Below, in pieces: positions 33,115 through 44,935 of a stretch of DNA of 64,000 nt. The notes beneath the pieces were generated by a model. That model saw only the letters and a list, made by a program, of their open reading frames with translations. It was not told the origin of the DNA and did no database searches. Every line of letters begins with the position of its first letter. Position 1 is the stretch's first letter. This DNA is from Isoetes taiwanensis. Taxonomy: Eukaryota > Streptophyta > Lycopodiopsida > Isoetales > Isoetaceae. A program made the translations under genes and the position numbers. Location of the stretch: positions 1,862,001 through 1,926,000 of the forward strand of contig JAJEKV010000103.1 of the NCBI GenBank assembly GCA_021234155.1, given 5' to 3'.

Positions 33115-35190
33115 ATCCGTTCAATTCAATTCTGTTATGAATCAACAAAGAAGAAAATCACATTTTAAAAAAGCCTTTTGGGAATCGAACCCAGACAAGT
33201 CCATTCAAGCAATAACAATGGAATCTAGCATTATCGAGCAAAAAGTGAGAAGCCAATTACATGATATAGCTTTTCACCTCTTTGGCAAGAATAGTAGCCA
33301 TAATCAGTGCCATGTAGAATACAATTTCTCTGTGAAAGTGGCCATGCAATGTAAAGTTGGTGGGGGAAGGACCCACTTCAGCAATGTAAAGTGGTGGGGG
33401 CAGGACCCATCTGGGTGTGTTGTAAAGCATCACATGTCCGATAGGACGCTGCCTTGTGGCGTGACGTTAAAATCTCTTCTTCTTCTTCTTCTTCTTCTTC
33501 TTCTTCTTCTTCTTCTTCTTCTTCTTCTTCTTCTTCTTCTATTCTAATTATGTCTAGGAACGCATATGATACAACTCAACACGCACAACTGGAAGGTCCT
33601 CCATTGGCCAACCCAGGTCAAAACATAATAGCCTGATGTCTATACTATAGTCAAAACTTTTTGGGCATGAGTTCATAGAGCATGAACATGGGTGAATGCT
33701 CCAAACCTTCCATGTCTCTGAAGGATCATTTTTACTGTTGCAACTCCATTCTCAACTTGGTAATTTTATCCACCACAAGTTGCCTAAAAGACAATGACTA
33801 GAAGACACTTGCATTCACAAATGACAAAGAGCATGACATTGACTAAAGAGTAATTGGATTCATACATGCAAGAAAAATCAAGTAGCAAGCTTGTTCGAAA
33901 AAGAAAAGGCCTTCAAGGTCAAGCTATGGCATGAGGGCAATTTGAAATACCTTAGAAATTTATTCTTTTTGGATGGGATGGATGGCCATTTAAATTACAA
34001 ATACAGATATTACAACATACGGATCGTGATGGATTAGATAGAAAGTTTGTATAAAAAAGATGCAACAATTGATGGATAAATGGGAGAGTTGACGTATTGA
34101 TCATCCTTAAAGCCAAGCCTTGAGTAAATACTTAAGCTGGATACATAAGCATTGAAAAAATATATCTAGTCAAGTAAACTTTCTAAATTCATTGCCTTTC
34201 AAATAGTCAGGTCATGGACACTATGGATCATATGGAAGAGAAGAAGAGCAATTGTCTTTCGGGATGGATACACCTCAGGTACACAACTGGTGGATGCCCT
34301 AGAGAGGTATTTAAGAAAGTACAAGTGCATACATGACTGTGAGGCTACCCGAAAGAGGTAGTCTGGGGAGTTTTCATCAAGCTCTAATGGTAAGGGATCT
34401 TCAATACGATGTAAAAAGTTGAAGGTCGACTCTATAACTACCCCCTCTTCAAACTTGTGTAGGAGGGTGTTTATTTGCTACATAGTCATGTAATATTCAC
34501 TCGGTATCAATAGAATTCTTTATCCGTCAAGAAAGAAAAAGACAAGAGAACGAGATCATTCATCAAATAGGATATTTTAAATATGTGATTTGTTTATAAG
34601 AGGTTTGAAACTTAAAGAGCTCAATTTATTAGTTTGCTAAATTGCACTCTAATATGGACATCAAAACATTATCCAACTGAAAGAACAAAGTATACATTCC
34701 CCAATGCCATGGATTGTACCTGGCACTGTATATGATCCCACAAATTATTATACTTTGTCAAAAACTAGTATAGTTTGTTCAATATATGGGCATGCATGCG
34801 ACCATAACAAAAAAAACTATTCAATTCCATTCTGTTATGAATCAACAAAGAAGAAAATCACATTTTAAAAAAGTCTTTTGGGAATCGAACCCAGACAAGT
34901 CCATTCAAGGAATAACAATAGAATCTAGCATTATCGATCAGTGCCATGTAGAATACAATTTCTCTATTCTAATTATGTCTAGGAACGCATCTGATACAAC
35001 TCAACATGCACAAAAATCTTGTTATACCACATTATCATCATCTTATATATGGTCATATCACATTAGCATAATGTTGTTATAAATCGATGAAGAAGAAAAT
35101 CAATTCTTACCTCGTACTACATTAGCATCACTTATATACGACGTATACAATTATAAAGATTGCTCGAAAGCTTGTAAGAAAGAATCTAAA
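33115..35190. repeat. Composite repeat, flanking unit X/Y (copy B)
   Basis: Matches copy A (11755-13560) and copy C (40250-42015). The distance between successive ATGAATCAACAAAG words is 1701 bp here and 1520 bp in copy C, the excess being the insertion at 33331-33541. The B-box like word (rc of GGGAATCGAACCC) is at 33180 and again at 34880. Confidence 0.75.
33331..33541 (+). mobile_element. About 210-bp insertion ending in a (CTT)n tail, SINE-like
   Basis: Copies A and C read AATTTCTCT(A/G)TTCTAATTATG without interruption, so 33331-33541 is an insertion. It contains two tandem GCAATGTAAAG(T)TGGTGGGGG words, then TGCCTTGTGGCGTGACG and TTAAAATCTC, and ends in about 21 CTT triplets. A short non-coding body with simple-repeat tail suggests a SINE. 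I see no clear A or B box. Confidence 0.4.
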
Positions 35191-36382
35191 TTAGCATCTA
35201 AATATATTGACTGTGAAGCATCTAAATATATTGAATGTGAAGGTTGAAGGAATGCCTAAATTAGCATCTAAATATATTGAATGTGAAGCTTGTCACCTTG
35301 CCAAGCAACCTCAAGCTCCATATCCAGACCGTGCACATGATCGAGCTCAAAAACCTTTGGAAATATTACATTTTGATATTTGTTACATGCCTTTGCTGTC
35401 ATATGGAGGAGCAGCATATTTCTTTATTATCGTTGATGACTTCTCAAGGTTTACATGGGTTTTTCTTTTGAAAACTAAAAATTAGGTACTTCCTTGTTTT
35501 AAGGACTTCTCTATTCAGCAGCATATGGGCAGTTCTATTAAAGAACTCGGAACAAATAATGGCACTGAGTATGTGAATGGTGCATTTAATAACTTTTGCC
35601 AAGCCACTGGTATTCATAGGCAATTGATTGTGCTCTTTGCTCATTCACAAAATGGCGTAGCCGAGAGGAAGCATAGGTCCCTACAAAATCTGGTTAGATC
35701 TATGCTCACATATAAGCACTTGAATCCGAAATTTTGGGGAGAAGCATTGCATGCGGCTGTCTATATAGCAAACATGGCGCCTACCAAAGCACTGCCAAAC
35801 ATGACACCGTTTGAAGCATTTTATGCTAAGAAACCACGTGTGGATCATCTCAGGGTTTTTGGTTGTCTTGTTTATGCTGCCATACCCATGGAGAAACTTA
35901 AAAAGTCTGGAAAATTGTGGGACAGGGCTATTAAATGCATATTTGTCGGGTATTGCCTCAATCACAAAGGTTGGCGATTTTTTGACCCCAAAAACAGGCA
36001 GCTTTTTGTTTCTAGAAGTGTGCAATTTGTGGAGGATGCTGAGTATATGGAAGATAAGTCTGATACCTCTTCCTTTCAACTTGAACTGTTGCATCATCTC
36101 TTCGACTATGCAAGTTCATCACTCCCTACTGCCCCTGCCACTTCTTCTCATGAACATGTTTCAATTCCAGAAAATCATAATTCTGATAATTCTGCTCCTG
36201 ACCAACATGAGGTATCTTCACCTGCATTGTTGATTCCACCTGATGATCATCATGGAATTCCGTTGGTGGGCCAAGGAGTTTCTTCTCCTCCTTATGAGAG
36301 TGATTCCTCTCTCAATTCTTTGGATCACGGACTACACATTACACCGCTCCCCGCTATTCCAACTCTTGTATTGACTCCATGA
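35190..36382 (+). pseudogene. Copia pre-integrase and integrase (copy B)
   Basis: YIECEACHLAKQ precedes FFIIVDDFSRFTW. A TAG at 35483-35485 interrupts, and the frame then runs 285 codons: KELGTNNGTEYV (the second catalytic Asp, RTDNG in copy A, is Asn here), AHSQNGVAERKH (Glu), and the integrase C-terminal region to VSRSVQFVED. A Ser/Pro-rich linker ends at TGA 36380-36382, in the place of an Arg codon. Just before the zinc motif a word coding ASKYI(D/E)CE occurs three times (35190-35290) against two in copy A. Confidence 0.9.
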
Positions 36383-37023
36383 AGATCTAGGAGATTGGGT
36401 GGTTTGCCACCAACAAGCTCGCGTCTTGGTTTTGCATTGATGGCAAAATATCAAGAACAATCCTTGTACCTATAAACAGGCATCTCAACACAAAGAGTGG
36501 CTTGATGCTATGAAAAGCGAAATTTCAATGCTCACCAAACAGCACACATGGGATTTGGTCCCTCGTCCATCTCAACATAATGTCATTGGCAGCAAATGGA
36601 TTTTCCATACAAAGTTTAACTTAGATGGATCTATTGCCAAGCATAAGGCTCGCCTAGTAGCAAAGGGTCATAATCAGAAATTTGGATATGATTATACTAA
36701 TGTCTTTGCTCCAGTTGCCAGAATGGACACTATTCGTGCAGTCTTAGCTCTTGCAACCTCTAAGGCATGGTCAATATGGCAAATGGATTTCAAAAGTGCA
36801 TTCTTGAATGGTGACTTAAAGGAAACAATTTACATGGAACAACCTCCTGGTTTTGTCAAACCAGGGCACGGACATTTTGTCTGCAAGCTCAAACGCAGTC
36901 TATATGGTTTAAAGCAAGCTCCACGGTGCTGGAATCACAAAATTAATGCATTTCTCTTAGCTGCAGGCTTTCAGAGATCCCACAAAGGTCCTAGTCTATA
37001 TTATAAGCATCTTCATGGTAAGA
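36383..37023 (+). pseudogene. Copia reverse transcriptase N-terminal half (copy B)
   Basis: Uninterrupted 195-codon frame from MKSEISML: WDLVPRPS, KWIFHTKFN, ARLVAKGHNQ, FAPVARMDTIR, WQMDFKSAFLNGDL (catalytic Asp), PPGFVKPG, CKLKRSLYGLKQAPRCW and SLYYKHLHGKN. It then runs into element E. This copy lacks the stop and frameshifts of copy A in the same stretch. Confidence 0.92.
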
Positions 37024-39307
37024 ATATGCAGCATAATAACAGGAGGCTTTTTTCTGTATTTCTGTACGGTCTTTGCTATGGTTTTTATATGATTTGATGG
37101 GCGTATTGCGCGAGCCATACTAATCAGTATTTCTAGAGTGCGCCGCGTATCTTATTTCTTAAAATCCATATCTTCAATGGTTTATCCCTTTTTATTTTTA
37201 TTTCTATGATTTATTTAAAATTTACCCCCTTTTTTATGATTTATTTAAAACTGGTCTGCATGCAGGGCTCGAGCCCTGTTACTTTAGGGTTAGATGAAGC
37301 CATTTAGGTTTCTGCAGGGCATAACGCAAAGCAGCAGCGATGCTGTCGGAATTCGACTATGCAGCAAGGTTTGGATTGCTGGAGCTCCTTAGATACGACC
37401 TATATCAGCATGGTCTGGCATGGAAAGATGAGGAGAATCTGCACTTGCATGACCATTCAATTCGACTCAACAAATTCGTCTGTAGATTGCTTGCAAAGAA
37501 TCGGCCTGTAGGTTGCTTGCAAAGAATCGGCTTTTTCAGGTTCGATTCTTCCTCTAGGATTCAGTGATCAATCAAGATTCCACGTTCAAAAATTTGCAGG
37601 ATTTTTTTGCCTAAAACTCGCTCAACTGGCCTGTTCTTTCTGTGGCTTCTGGAAATAAGCCCCTATTTTGTTCTGGGCCCAATCAACCTCTTAACCTCTG
37701 TTCTTAACCTCTTCCAGCTCCAGCAATCTCAATCAGTGGCTTATATCGTTTGTTATTTCGACATAAGAGATGCTGGGTTGTCATCAATCCTTTGTAATCG
37801 TTTATCATCAATGGATTCTGAGATCTTTGAGGTAAGATATTTTGAAATACTCTGAATAGCCTGGTCTTCTGGCTTTTAAGCCGCCAATTTTTCTTTTGGC
37901 AGTTCATTTGAGTCTTACATACTTGCTAGTTGGAAATAACTTTGCTACATGCATTTGTAGTTTGGTGGTAAGTATGTTGCTCTAACTTGCAGATGGAGCT
38001 TCATTCCTAGACCAGATTTTTTCCATTTTTATTCAGGCTATTTTGCTTCATTGTTTCATCAGGAGCTATATTTTTTGAACGGCTCAGTAATCTCATAAAC
38101 AAACCTTTTTAGATTGTCAGGTTAGGAGCAGCTAATGGATATGGGTGAAATGCATCTCACAGAAAAATAGCAGCATGAATGTACTTTCTGTGGCGTTTCA
38201 GTTTCTGCTCCAGTATTGCCTGTGTCATCTCGTCCAAAAGCCAGACTATTGGAGAATACTGCTAGCAGCATTGGGAGATTGGGAGATTAGGAGGTGACAA
38301 GATGCCAGAAATTGGAGTTGAAGGGCTTGAAGTGTTACTGGAAGCATGTTTTCTGGTTGTAGATGGTATTCTGAACAAATTGACTTCTGTAAGAACTCTC
38401 TTTGATTTGTTTTGCATCATTGTACTGTTGAAAACATACGTTTTGTGAAGCAGCAGATATACTAAGTGAATGAGACATGATCTTTGATGGCTACATCTAC
38501 AAAGCAGATAACAAAAACTTCGACAAAGCGGATGGTCATTTGCGTGGTTATGCATAGCCCGTTGTCAATTTTGTCCAACCAAAAGCGAGACCAAGTTGGG
38601 CTTGCAACTCGCATGAAAAAGCAAAGAAGCAATTAGCTTGCTGTTTATACATTGATCAGTTAATGCATGATTTTTTAAGATTCTCAAACAAGGGAAAGGA
38701 TATTTTGGAATTGGACTACTATTTTACTTATAGTTATGGGGAAGGCACATCTTGTTGTATTGCTTATTAGTATTTTACTTATAGTTATGGGGAAGGCACA
38801 TCTTGTTGTATTGCTTATTAGGTACACAGCTTAATCATACTAATTCCTCATATTCATCATCCAATGTGCTTATATGGTTACCTCGAACATAATCTTTTCC
38901 TTGCATTCACTACAAAATTCCCAAGGCCCTTAAAGTTTACCTATGTTTGCTTTTTGTTAGGGCCCGAAGGGCCCAATTTGTTTTTTTTTTTAATATAACA
39001 ACCAGCACATAAATACCATTAACATCGATAAATACAAACCATTGCATCTAACACCTTTAAATTAAAATCCCCCTGAAACCCCCTTTGGTTTGGGTGCATA
39101 TTCACACGGGGGGTTACTCTGGGCACCGAGAGCTGTCGGATGGGCATATTTGCCCTTTATTCCTTGATCTGGACCGTACATAGCAATCCTCGTTTGTGGG
39201 GTATGGCTGTACAAGTTTTTGTGTACTGTATATTAAGGTTTGCGAAATACTATAAGATTTGAAGGAATGTACTCAATGGTGGTAATTTTGTACATGTATT
39301 GTAAGTT
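37024..39307 (+). mobile_element. Element family E inside the copia RT (copy B, same insertion as copy 1)
   Basis: Head CAGCATAATAACAGG at 37027; hairpin GGGCCCGAAGGGCCC at 38960-38974; tail word GGGCACCGAGAGCTGTCGG near 39121-39139; F segment to 39307. Collinear with 18294-20567 and nearly identical, including the 53-bp tandem duplication near 38720. The insertion therefore predates the duplication that made the two composite repeats. Confidence 0.7.
38302..38388 (+). pseudogene. Captured MRS2-type exon (copy B)
   Basis: Same 29 codons as 19564-19650 with LLEACFLVVDGILNKLTS and donor gtaaga. No difference in the coding part was noticed. Confidence 0.65.
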
Positions 39308-39712
39308 TACGGGCGATGCAAGTAACTTGATAACAAAGCTCAAAGCTGACCTTGGGAACTCCTTTGAACTCACGGACTTGGGTCTGTTACATTTTTGTTT
39401 GGGAATCGAAGTGTGGCAGCACTCTACATATCTCCAGCTTAACCAAATATATCAAGGATCTATTGCTTAGATTCCATATGGAGGATAGTAAAGATGCTCC
39501 TAGTCCATATGAGCAGGGCAACAAACTCACATTTCGATGGAAGCTTCCGGTGATGTTACACTATTCCGCCAGTTTGTGGGATTACTGATTTATCTCAACA
39601 TTACTAGACCCGACATTACCTTTGCCGTTAGTCAAGTCAGCAGGTTTATGCAGTCTCCCAAACAAAACTATTGGCGTGCTGCCAAATGTATTCTTGCTTA
39701 TCTTAAAGCTAT
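39308..39712 (+). pseudogene. Copia RT C-terminal part, truncated (copy B)
   Basis: TGDASNLI, FELTDLGLLHFCLGIEV, then a small deletion (YLQLNQIYQ instead of YLQLTQTKYI) and SRFMQSPKQNYW to ILAYLKA. At about 39712 the sequence jumps to TATTTAGGGACTTGTGC of the 3' LTR. The RNase H, the polypurine tract and the LTR start present in copy A are deleted here. Confidence 0.88.
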
Positions 39713-40170
39713 TTAGGGACTTGTGCATCTTTTTGTCATTGCTTTTGTCTTGCTAATACAGACATTGATTGTTAGCGCCACCTTATTTTTCGTATAGCTC
39801 TCGTTCTCTAAAACTTGTGTAGGAGGGTGTTTATTTGCTATATAGTCATGTAATATTCACTCGATATCAATAGAATTCTTTATCCATCAAGAAAGAAAAA
39901 GATAAGAGAACGAGATCATTCATCAAATAGGATATTTTAAATATGTGATTTGTTTATAAGAGGCTTGAAACTTAAAGAGCTCAATTTATTAGTTTGCTAA
40001 ATTGCACTCTAATATGGACATCAAAACATTATCCAACTGAAAGAACAAAGTATACATTCCCCAATGCCATCGATTGTACCATGGATGGCAACATGTATGA
40101 TCCCACAAATTATTATACTTTGTCAGAAACTAGTATATTTTGTTCAATATATGGGCATGCATGCGACCAT
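39713..40170 (+). repeat. Copia 3' LTR remainder and tail of unit X (copy B)
   Basis: 39713-39900 equals the second half of the LTR at 21590-21768. 39815-40170 equals the X tail ending GCATGCATGCGACCATAA. Confidence 0.75.
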
Positions 40171-42015
40171 AAAAAAAGAAAAAAAGAAAAAAAGAAAAAA
40201 AGAAAAAAAGAAAAAAAGAAAAAAAGAAAAAAAAAAACCTTTTAAAATCTGTTCAATTCAATTCTGTTATGAATCAACAAAGAAGAAAATCACATTTTAA
40301 AAAAGCCTTTTGGGAATCGAACCCAGACAAGTCCATTCAAGCAATAACAATGGAATCTAGCATTATCGAGCAAAAAGTGAGAAGCCACTTACATGATATA
40401 GCTTTTCACCTCTTTGGCAAGAATAGTAGCCATAATCAGTGCCATGTAGAATACAATTTCTCTGTTCTAATTATGTCTAGGAATGCATATGATACAACTC
40501 AACATGCACAACTGGAAGGTCCTCCATTAGCCAACCCAGGTCAAAACATAATAGCCTGATGTCTATACTATAGTCAAAACTTTCTGGGCATGAGTTTATA
40601 GAGCATGAACATGGGTTCTTTGACAAGAATGCTCCAAACCTTCCATGTCTCTGAAGGATCATTTTTACTGTTGCAACTCCATTCTCAACTTGGTAATTTT
40701 ATCCACCACAAGTTGCCTAAAAGACAATGACTAGAAGACACTTGCATTTATAAATGACAAAGAGCATGACATTGACTAAAGAGCAATTGGATTCATACAT
40801 GCAATAAAAATCATGTAGCAAGCTTGCTCGAAAAGGAAAAGGCCTTCAAGGTCAAGCTATGGCATGAGGGCAATTTGTAGTGCCTTAGAAATTTATTCTT
40901 TTTGGATCAGAGGGAAGACCATTTAAATTACAAATAAAGATACTACAACATACGGATCGTGATGGATTAGATAGAAAGTTGAAGAATAAAAAGCTGCAAC
41001 AGTTGATGGATAAATGGGAGAGTTGATGTATTGATTATCCTTAAAGCCAAGCCTTGAGTAAATACTTAAGCTGGATACATAAGCATTGAAAAACTATATA
41101 TCTAGTCAAGTAAACTTTCTAAATGCATTGCCTTTCAAGTAGTCAGGGCATGGACACTATGGACCGTATGGAAGAGAAGAAGAGCAATTGTCTTTCGAGA
41201 TGGATACACCTCAGATATACAACTGGTGGATGCCCTGGAGAGGTGTTTAAGAAAGTGCAAGTGCATTATGACTGTGAGGCTACCTGAAAGAGGTAGTTTG
41301 GGGAGTTTTCATCAAGCTCTAATGGTAAGGGATCTTCAATACCCTGTAAAAAGTTGAAGGTCGACTTTATAGCTACCCCCTCTTCAAACTTGTGTAGGAG
41401 GGTGTTTATTTGCTATATAGTCATGTAATATTCACTCGTTAGCAATAGAATTCTTTATCCATCAAGAAAGAAAAAGAAAAGAGAACGAGATCATTCATCA
41501 AATAGGATATTTTAAATATGTGATTTGTTTATAAGAGATTTGAAACTTAAAGAGCTCAATTTATTAGTTTGCTAAATTGCACTCTAATATGGACATCAAA
41601 ACATTATCCAACTGAAAGAACAAAGTATACATTCCCCAATAACATGGATTGTACCATGGATGGCACCGTGTATGATCCCACAAATTAGTATACTTTGTCA
41701 GAAACTAGTATATTTTGTTCAATATATGGGCATGCATGCGACCATAAAAAAAACTATTCAATCCAATTCAATTCCATTCAATTCAATTATGAATCAACAA
41801 AGAAGAAAATCACATTACGGGTTGTACCACATTATCATCACATTAGCATCATCTTGTTATAAATCGATGAAGAAAATCTTGTTATACCACATTACCATCA
41901 TCTTATATATGGTCATATCACATTAGCATAATGTTGTTTTGAATCGATGAAGAAGAAAATCAATTCTTACCTCGTACCACATTAGCATCACTTATATACG
42001 ACGCATATAATATCC
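40171..42015. repeat. Composite repeat unit X/Y, third copy (C), without copia core
   Basis: Starts with a (GAAAAAA)n microsatellite (40171-40235), then X (40250-41755) and a shortened, rearranged Y (41756-42015, TTGTTATACCACATTA words repeated). No copia sequence follows. A fragment of Y (TTGCTCGAAAGCTTATAAG) recurs alone at about 45380. Confidence 0.75.
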
Positions 42016-42136
42016 TACATATATAATGCAGTCTTATTTTTTGTTTGAGAATATTTTTTTGAGGAGCTCTGGTATTGACACCTGGAGATGGAACCTAAAG
42101 ACTAAAAAGCGACCGTGACGTCAATTTCTGCCCTAA

Positions 42137-43405
42137 GGCCCTTTTTCCACGACACTCTAGTCTTATATTTATCAAGATCTCATTGGGCCAGATAAGCATA
42201 TAAGACACAATAGTTTTTCCACTGCAAGTTATAAGACATGTCTTATAAGTATTCCGTACAACTATCGAGCCTTATTTTCTTCCGGGGGAAACCCCCCGCT
42301 ACAAAATGAGACATCAAAACATATCCAATCGGAGGGCTTCTTTGCCGAGAATTTAGGGTGTTAACAAAAAAAGGTCTGGATAGGAATCGCTGGCGTTGCC
42401 GGAACTGCAATCGTTGCTAAAGGACCTCCACAAGACCCTGTACTTCCGGACAGTGTAGCCATTTCATCTTTCGAACTGGGAGTTTACTGCTCTAAAATGG
42501 TAGAAATAAGCTCTACCGAATCAAGCATTTGCAGGCCGAAATCTGGCCGAAATCAAGCATTTGCAGGTCTTTGTTGGAGATGAAATCTGGTCGATGGGTC
42601 AAAGCTCTGTTTCAGCTCTGTGTTTTGAGATTGGCCGATGAAATCTGTGTTTTGAGCTCTGTTTTCTGCTCTGTGTACAATATGTTTTCTGCTCTGCTTT
42701 GTGTTTCACTTTGAGCCGTCCTCTCCTGGGGCTTTTGGAATGGCAAGAGTTTTGTATTCAAGACTTGGAAGGCAAATGGTTCCATCTTCTGGAACAAGTT
42801 TATTGATTTCATAAATTCTTTGGCGCTTATTTGGCGTTATCAGACAAGTCTGCTGAAGATGCAAGCTTATGTATCTGTAAGATTGAGCCATCAAGTTATA
42901 ATTTTGTCAAGTGCATTTGTTTTTCCTTCCTAGTCTCATAATTGTGAATTGTGCAGAAGTAAAATATGTTCATAAGTTTATTCTTATTTCAGGATTTGCT
43001 GGAGAAAGTTTTACACTTTTATGATGAGGAACAGTTGAAACAGTTGAGGAGCTTCTAAAATCGGTAAACTTGTATAATCCTACACAAAAGTCTTTGTTCG
43101 ATGAGCTTTCACAAAAAGGAATATCCCTAAGTCTCATTACAGAACTTGTTACAGTAAGCACTCGTATCTAGCTTGCCCTGTTCGATGCTTCAATCTGCAT
43201 ACCTGTTAGATGCTTCAATCTGCATATGGAAAAACCAAGATTATAAGGCATGTCTTATTTTATAGTAAACGTCTTATTCTGAAGTAATGGAAAACTGATT
43301 TGTTTAAGACATGTCCTATTATGACATGGCGGTGACATGGAGCCCAAAAGGGTGTCTTAAAAAAATATGACAACCATATAATAAGAGTGCTGTGGAAAAA
43401 GGGCC
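42137..43405. mobile_element. PIF/Harbinger-like element with TAA target duplication
   Basis: Left end GGCCCTTTTTCCAC at 42137 and the same 14 bases inverted at 43392-43405. They are flanked by TAA at 42134-42136 and 43406-43408. Similarity continues imperfectly (CACTCT, TCTTAT). 3-bp TAA/TTA duplications and GG-starting ends are typical of PIF/Harbinger and Tourist MITEs. Subterminal TATAAGACATGTCTTAT-type words occur at both ends. There is no transposase; instead the interior carries exons of a host gene, so this is a gene-fragment carrier. Confidence 0.75.
42730..43153 (+). pseudogene. Captured prenylcysteine oxidase (farnesylcysteine lyase-like) exons with intron
   Basis: Exon 42730-42876 reads GFWNGKSFVFKTW and LALIWRYQTSLLKMQAYV. 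Intron 42877-42992 runs gtaaga...ttcag. Exon 42993-43153 reads DLLEKVLHFYDEE, a frameshift, then VETVEELLKSVNLYN, KSLFDELSQKGIS and LITELVT before gtaagc. This order (W-GKSF, L-WRYG-SLLKM--YV, ETVEELL, ITELVT) matches plant and animal prenylcysteine oxidases, FAD enzymes that degrade prenylated cysteine. The N-terminal FAD-binding motif and the C-terminal half are missing. It sits inside the PIF-like element. Confidence 0.7.
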
Positions 43406-43409
43406 TAAG

Positions 43410-44220
43410 TGTTGGAATCACGATCAAAGCCCAAAGGTTATTTGCGAAAGCTCTCGAGCATAAAATTTTTCGAGCCTTTTTATACTTCAAGAGAGCTGTG
43501 GGATGATCGAAGAGACACAGATGGACTGATCAGACGGGCAGAAACGAAGATCAATGCAAAAAAATAGGCCAACATTCGAGGAATAGAGATGGAAAAACAA
43601 CAGCATGGCAGGGCAGGCAGTATTTTGCAAGGGTCGGGGCCGCCAGAGGATCTAGCACTCTGTTCTTTTTCTTCCCAACCCAAGACGGAAGAATACTGTT
43701 AGATTGCTTGCATGTGCATAGGTATTTTTTTTTCTCTGATGATTGAGGGGTTTTGGGCTCTGAAAAACCTGCTATAATCTATTCTGCGGGGAACCCAGTA
43801 GCCCCGATTTGATCAGAAAGAGGGCAATCACCATAGCCACCAAGATTCGAGCTGTGCAATGCAGAAGACCGCGTATTGTTTGTGCCTCGTATTGTTTCGC
43901 TGTTGTAGCAATTGAGCTGGCCTATTTCCATATTTCTGTGTTGCTGAGTTGTGGCAGGACTGGGCATCGCCAAAGGGTGCGATTGGTTCTTGTGGCAGGG
44001 CAATCGCCCAATCTGCAGTTGATTATGCGTCTACAATCGGCTGCCAATGGTTCGCCATATCCAACTTCCACTGCATCTTCTGGCGCCATCCATCATACTT
44101 GCCATAGCTCGCTGCATTCAAACTAGGGTCGCCGCATTCAGCAAGTTGCTTCAACAGCAGACAAGAAGTGAGATTCTTAACTTACTGTATGCTTTCTTCA
44201 TTGATACTTAGGGCCTTGCC
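43410..44220. other. No gene recognised
   Basis: Mixed-composition sequence with short overlapping frames on both strands (43480-44126) and no recognised family. Confidence 0.4.
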
Positions 44221-44223
44221 ATG

Positions 44224-44575
44224 AGCCTCAGGGAACGTTCCCATGGAATCGACCGGACTCTATTTTTTCGAGGTCGAAGTCGAAGTCGAGCAGTTCCCAT
44301 GCAGCAGAGGTAAGGTTGCCTTTAAGGAAAACTCAGATTTTTCCAGAAATGAAGAACCATTTCTGAAAGGTCGGGTTGCTGCCTTTGTTTTGTGCTTTAA
44401 CTGATCAACAGGTGATGAAAGAGCAAGCAACCGATGAAGCAGCCGGGGAAGATCGAAGCCGGTGAAGATCTAGCCGGTTTCAGAGGTGAGGTCGCATGGG
44501 AACAGTCTTCTTTGCACTTCGACCTCGACCTCACTCTCCTGCGGTCAGGTCAGGCTCATGGGAACGTAGCCTCAG
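44224..44575. mobile_element. hAT-like MITE, about 336 bp, 8-bp target duplication
   Basis: AGCCTCAG occurs at 44224-44231 and 44568-44575. Inside, ACGTTCCCATG (left) is inverted at the right end (CATGGGAACGT). Subterminal CGAGGTCGAAGTCG on the left pairs with TTCGACCTCGACCTC on the right. An 8-bp duplication fits hAT elements. No coding capacity. Confidence 0.6.
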
Positions 44576-44647
44576 CATAAAGGGTTTCCAGTCCGGGTTC
44601 TCTGCCTCTGTCAGTCATGATGCACAGAAGGAGGTCTCTCCTTAGTT

Positions 44648-44935
44648 TTGGCCAACGAACCCAGTCCAGCCAAGTGGACCTATGATTTCAATGGTCCCAT
44701 TTTGGTATTTAACGTTTCAATTACATTTAAAATATGTTATAAGAAAATCGCCTTCAAGAGCACAGTTCATGCTGCAACAAATTACAAAAGTACTATATAC
44801 TGTGTTAATTTTAATAGCAAGTCGAATCGATTTGGATACAGTTTGCTGCGCTTCCCAAAAGAAGCAGACTTGAATTGGATTAAGAGCAAGAGTGTCATGC
44901 CGCATGTGCAAAATGTGCGAAAATCTACAAACTAG
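44648..44935 (+). other. Unassigned 95-codon ORF
   Basis: Frame begins MANEPSPAKWTYDFNGP and contains FGYSLLRFPKEADLNWI. Composition looks coding, but no family is recognised and no splice partner was found. It could be a fragment. Confidence 0.25.

Noticed and set aside
33137-33547. 136-codon ORF ending in poly-Leu
   Set aside because: Runs through repeat unit X into a CTT microsatellite; not present as an ORF in the other copies.
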